This document shows, one piece after another, positions 61,115 to 64,000 of a stretch of 64,000 bases of DNA. Under the pieces are notes generated by a model. The model was not told the origin of the DNA and did no database searches. It worked only from the letters and a program-made list of their open reading frames with translations. Where the stretch lies: positions 1,202,001 through 1,266,000 of the forward strand of contig NZ_CP022190.1 of the NCBI RefSeq assembly GCF_003111685.1, read 5' to 3'. Numbering within the stretch: the first letter of the stretch is position 1; the number at the start of each line of letters is the position of its first letter. The stretch is from Alloyangia pacifica. GTDB taxonomy: Bacteria > Pseudomonadota > Alphaproteobacteria > Rhodobacterales > Rhodobacteraceae. The position numbers and the translations under genes are program-made.

Positions 61115-62641
61115 ATGATGAAGCTGATCTCGGGCACGGTTGCGTCGGCGATCCTGCTCGCAACCCCGCTCCTTGCCCAGGAAGCCGACCGGCCCAACAT
61201 CCTTGTCATCTGGGGTGACGATGTCGGCATGTACAACATCTCGGCTTACCATCGCGGCCTGATGGGCGGGTCGACCCCGAACATCGACAGGATTGCCGAC
61301 GACGGCATGCTGTTCATGGACCACTATGCCCATCCGTCCTGCACAGCGGGCCGCTCAGCCTTCATTACCGGTCAGTATCCGATCCGGGTTGGTCTCGCGA
61401 CCGTCGGCCTTCCCGGGGCCGAGCAGGGCATGAACGCCGCTGACCCAACGCTGGCGGAAATGCTAAAACCTCTCGGCTATGCGACCGGTCAGTTCGGGAA
61501 GAACCATCTGGGCGACCGCGACGAGCACCTACCCACCGCCCATGGCTTTGACGAGTTCTTTGGCATCCTCTATCACCTAAACGCCGGCGAATATTTCGAG
61601 CTTTATGACTATCCGGACGATCCCTCGATCCTGGGCGGGGGCGAACAGCGCGGCGTCATTCACTCCTGGGCCGAGGAAGACGGCTCTCAGCGGATTGAGG
61701 ACAAGGGCGAATTCGGGGCCGAGCGTCAGAAAACTCTCGACTGGGAAATCCTCGAGGAATCCAAGCGCTTCATCACCGACGCTGTCGAAGCGGGCGATCC
61801 CTTCTTCGTCTGGCACAACACCACGCGAATGCACCTGAACACGCATCTTTCGGAAGAGTACGACGGCAAGAGCGGGTACGGGCTTTATGCCGATGGTATG
61901 ATGGAGATGGATGACATCGTGGGTGAGTTGCTGAACCTGGTCGACGAACTCGGGGTTGCGGACAACACCATGGTGATGTTCTCCACCGATAACGGCGCCT
62001 ATTCCGTCGCATGGCCGGACGGGGGCAACCATCCCTTCCGAGGCGAGAAGGGTGTCGGTGGCTATGAGGGCGGCTTCAAGGTGCCGATGATGGTCAAGTG
62101 GCCGGGCGTCATCCCCGAGGGAGAAAGTACGGGCGAGTTCATGTCGATGGAAGACTGGGTGCCGACGATCATGGCACAGCTCGGTCAGCCTGACTTAAAG
62201 GAAGAGCTCCTGACCAGCTACACCGCTGGTGAAAAGACTTTCGAGAAAATCCACCTCGACGGCTACGACCAGAGCGCGCTGATCAAGGGCGAGGGCCCGA
62301 CCCAGCGCAACGAGTTCTTTTACTTCACCGAGACCACCCTGAATGGTGTCCGCTACGGCGATTACAAGCTGTTGTTCAAAAGTCAGGATCGCTGGTTCAA
62401 CGGCGTACGGCAGGACTATGTCATCCCGCAGCTGGTGAATCTCAAGCTCGACCCATTCGAGCGCTTCACCGAGGCCCGAGGCTACGAAGATTGGCTCGAA
62501 GAGCGCTCATGGATCTTTACTCCGATGCTGGGTGTGGTCGGAGAACTGCTGGCGTCCCTACAAGAGTATCCGCCGCGGATGCAGAGCTTCGATTTCGACA
62601 TCGACGAGATGGTCAAGGGGATTTCCCCGGCTCCGCACTGA
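61115..62641 (+). CDS. Exported arylsulfatase (type I sulfatase)
   Basis: A 508-residue periplasmic sulfatase with a signal peptide (ASAILLATPLLAQ). Metal Asp residues are in ILVIWGDDVGMYN (Asp 35/36). The nucleophile Cys 76 lies in HPSCTAGRSAFITGQYP, a C-x-A-x-R motif that is converted to formylglycine by a maturation enzyme. GQFGKNHLGD and MVMFSTDNGA are further active-site blocks. It would hydrolyse sulfate esters, common on marine polysaccharides. The substrate is unknown. A good terminator follows, so it is a single-gene unit. Confidence 0.93.
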   Translation: MMKLISGTVASAILLATPLLAQEADRPNILVIWGDDVGMYNISAYHRGLMGGSTPNIDRIADDGMLFMDHYAHPSCTAGRSAFITGQYPIRVGLATVGLPGAEQGMNAADPTLAEMLKPLGYATGQFGKNHLGDRDEHLPTAHGFDEFFGILYHLNAGEYFELYDYPDDPSILGGGEQRGVIHSWAEEDGSQRIEDKGEFGAERQKTLDWEILEESKRFITDAVEAGDPFFVWHNTTRMHLNTHLSEEYDGKSGYGLYADGMMEMDDIVGELLNLVDELGVADNTMVMFSTDNGAYSVAWPDGGNHPFRGEKGVGGYEGGFKVPMMVKWPGVIPEGESTGEFMSMEDWVPTIMAQLGQPDLKEELLTSYTAGEKTFEKIHLDGYDQSALIKGEGPTQRNEFFYFTETTLNGVRYGDYKLLFKSQDRWFNGVRQDYVIPQLVNLKLDPFERFTEARGYEDWLEERSWIFTPMLGVVGELLASLQEYPPRMQSFDFDIDEMVKGISPAPH

Positions 62642-62662
62642 TGGCGCATTGAAACACAACAT

Positions 62663-62690
62663 GCCCCCGGCAGGTTTCGCCGGGGGCTTT
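62663..62690 (+). terminator. Rho-independent terminator of the sulfatase gene
   Basis: GCCCCCGGC (62663-62671) and GCCGGGGGC (62679-62687) form a nine-base-pair GC-rich stem with a seven-base loop, followed by TTTGCATTT. It starts 22 bases after the sulfatase stop. Confidence 0.85.
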
Positions 62691-62798
62691 GCATTTCAAA
62701 GCCTATCAGCTCCACACCCGTTTCATTTTTGCGTGGGCAGCGAAGAACCGCCGCCGGGCCCTCGCGCGCCGACCTTTACAGATGCGGCGAACGGCAGG

Positions 62799-62902
62799 AA
62801 GGTCCGCCCTGCCGACCTTCATCCTCCGAAAATGCTGCGCGATGGACGAATGGCCGGTCTGGTGAAGCTGCACCGCAGCGATCGGCCAGGGACTGAACGG
62901 TA
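62799..62902 (+). repeat. Dispersed intergenic repeat module abutting IS110 copy 2
   Basis: Matches 6806-6910 with about seven mismatches by eye. The IS110 element follows at the same base in both. Confidence 0.65.
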
Positions 62903-64000
62903 GGTAATGGGATGTGCCGGCTGCTTCCCCCACCGTTGGGTTATCCTGCATTGGGATCATCCGCGCCAAAGGAGAAGCAGCCATGTGTGCGAAGAAGACA
63001 GGAAGCATTGAAGACTTGGCGGTTGTCGGCATCGACATCGGCAAGGATACATTCCATCTGGTCGGTTTCGACTGCTCGGGTCAGCTGGTTTTGCGCAAGC
63101 AGATCAAGCGGCTTGCGCTGGAGGCAACGTTCGAGAAGTTGCCGCAATGTGTGGTCGGGATGGAGGCTTGCCTCAGCGCCCATTTTGTCAGCCGAACGCT
63201 GCGGCGGATGGGGTTCGAGCCACGGATCATCCCGGCGATTTACGTGAAGCCGTTCAACAAGGGTCAGAAGAACGATTACAACGACGCCGAGGGGATCGCC
63301 GAAGCCGCTCTGCGGCCGAACCTGCGGACGGTGACGGAGAAGAGCCAGGACCAGCTCGACCTTCAGGCCCTGCACCGGGTGCGCGCGCGGCTGGTGTCGC
63401 GGCGCACGGCGACCATCAACCAGATCCGGGCCTTCCTGATCGAGCGGGGCATCACCGTCAGGTCGGGGCTGCGGGCGCTGAAGAATTCCTTTGAGACGAT
63501 CCTCGAACAGCGGCGGGACGAGTTCTCGCCCCGGATGCGAGGTATCCTGATCGGGCTTTACGGCGACTGGCTCTGGCTGGACAAACGGATCGAGGATGTC
63601 TCCGACGAGATCGAAGGGATCAGCCGAACCGAAGAGAACTGCGCCAACATCATGACAATACCCGGCATCGGGCCAATGATCTCGACGGCGATGGTTGCGG
63701 CCGTCGGCAAAGGCGAGGCATTCGACCGGGGGCGCGATTTCGCCGCCTGGGTTGGCTTGGTGCCCCGACAGTTCAGCACCGGCGGGCGAACGATCCTCGG
63801 CCGGATCACCAAACGCGGCAGCCGCTATCTGAGGATGCTGTTCGTGCAAGCTGCGAAAGTGATCATGATGCGCCCTCACCGATGGTCCGACTTCAGTTTC
63901 GGCCCGTGGCTGACCGAGGCAGTCGCCCGTATGCCGCGAAACAAGGCGGCCATCGCGCTTGCCAACAAGCTGGCTCGGACCGCCTGGAGCCTTCTGCGGC
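62903..64000 (+). mobile_element. IS110-family insertion sequence, copy 2, cut by window edge
   Basis: Left end at the GGTAATG of 62903-62909, as in copy 1. Over about 1.09 kb the body differs from copy 1 at roughly five positions by eye. The right end lies outside the window. Confidence 0.8.
62983..64000 (+). CDS. IS110-family transposase, copy 2, partial
   Basis: The first 339 codons of the same 355-residue DEDD recombinase as at 6991, with an open frame to the window edge. Noted changes are CAKK for CVNK at residues 2-5, EGIAEAA for EAIAEAA and DEFSPRM for DEISPRM. It is probably intact. Confidence 0.93.
   Translation, partial: MCAKKTGSIEDLAVVGIDIGKDTFHLVGFDCSGQLVLRKQIKRLALEATFEKLPQCVVGMEACLSAHFVSRTLRRMGFEPRIIPAIYVKPFNKGQKNDYNDAEGIAEAALRPNLRTVTEKSQDQLDLQALHRVRARLVSRRTATINQIRAFLIERGITVRSGLRALKNSFETILEQRRDEFSPRMRGILIGLYGDWLWLDKRIEDVSDEIEGISRTEENCANIMTIPGIGPMISTAMVAAVGKGEAFDRGRDFAAWVGLVPRQFSTGGRTILGRITKRGSRYLRMLFVQAAKVIMMRPHRWSDFSFGPWLTEAVARMPRNKAAIALANKLARTAWSLLR

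Overview
The window is high-GC DNA with alphaproteobacterial character, most like a marine Rhodobacteraceae (roseobacter-type) replicon. That view rests on the protein families present, GC-rich codon use, and many short intergenic repeats. No rRNA or replication gene is present, so chromosome, chromid and plasmid cannot be told apart. Insertion sequences are dense (IS110, three copies of one IS5/IS903-type element, a second IS5-type element, IS66, and remnants of IS1182 and IS5/IS427 types). Many genes are broken, so this is a plastic accessory region. || Layout. 1-2783: class II aldolase and peptide-type ABC binding protein with a divergent GntR/FCD regulator. 3079-6734: soft-metal resistance (MerR regulator, YnfA-like protein, Zn/Cd/Pb P-type ATPase, DUF411 protein) with a textbook MerR promoter; two of its genes carry single-base homopolymer frameshifts. 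6800-16400: mobile elements mixed with GNAT, cupin, MscS-type channel, GFA-family and truncated BLUF genes. 16560-33165 (minus strand): a 12-gene alginate/polymannuronate-type exopolysaccharide operon in the order algD, alg8, alg44, algA, a beta-helix gene, algI, algJ, a Sel1-like gene, algX, algF, an AlgK-like gene, an AlgL-like gene. 33551-37634: LuxR-type regulator and a large secreted beta-helix/RTX protein. 37962-49132: IS, a LysR/esterase pair, mntP split by an IS66 element, a LysR/VOC pair and secreted proteins. 49467-55532: two direct copies of the IS5-type element bracketing an enolase-superfamily gene, a periplasmic 2H phosphoesterase and a frameshifted integrase. 55554-62641: DUF3604 protein, methyltransferase plus MFS exporter with a divergent Rrf2 regulator, and an arylsulfatase. 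62903-64000: a second IS110 copy cut by the window edge. || How the genes work together. AlgD and AlgA supply GDP-mannuronate from mannose phosphates, Alg8/Alg44 polymerise it across the inner membrane, AlgI/J/X/F acetylate it, and the periplasmic repeat, beta-helix and lyase-like proteins process or guide it. The cluster is unusual. No AlgE-type outer-membrane porin is visible, the AlgA isomerase half and the Alg44 PilZ domain lack their usual ligand motifs, the AlgL-like protein appears to lack the catalytic His, and the AlgG-position protein lacks DPHD. The adjacent LuxR-type regulator and RTX protein look like the local control and extracellular parts of this system. || The main structural signal outside genes is a modular family of intergenic repeats. 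Both IS110 copies sit at the same point and orientation next to diverged copies of one such repeat.
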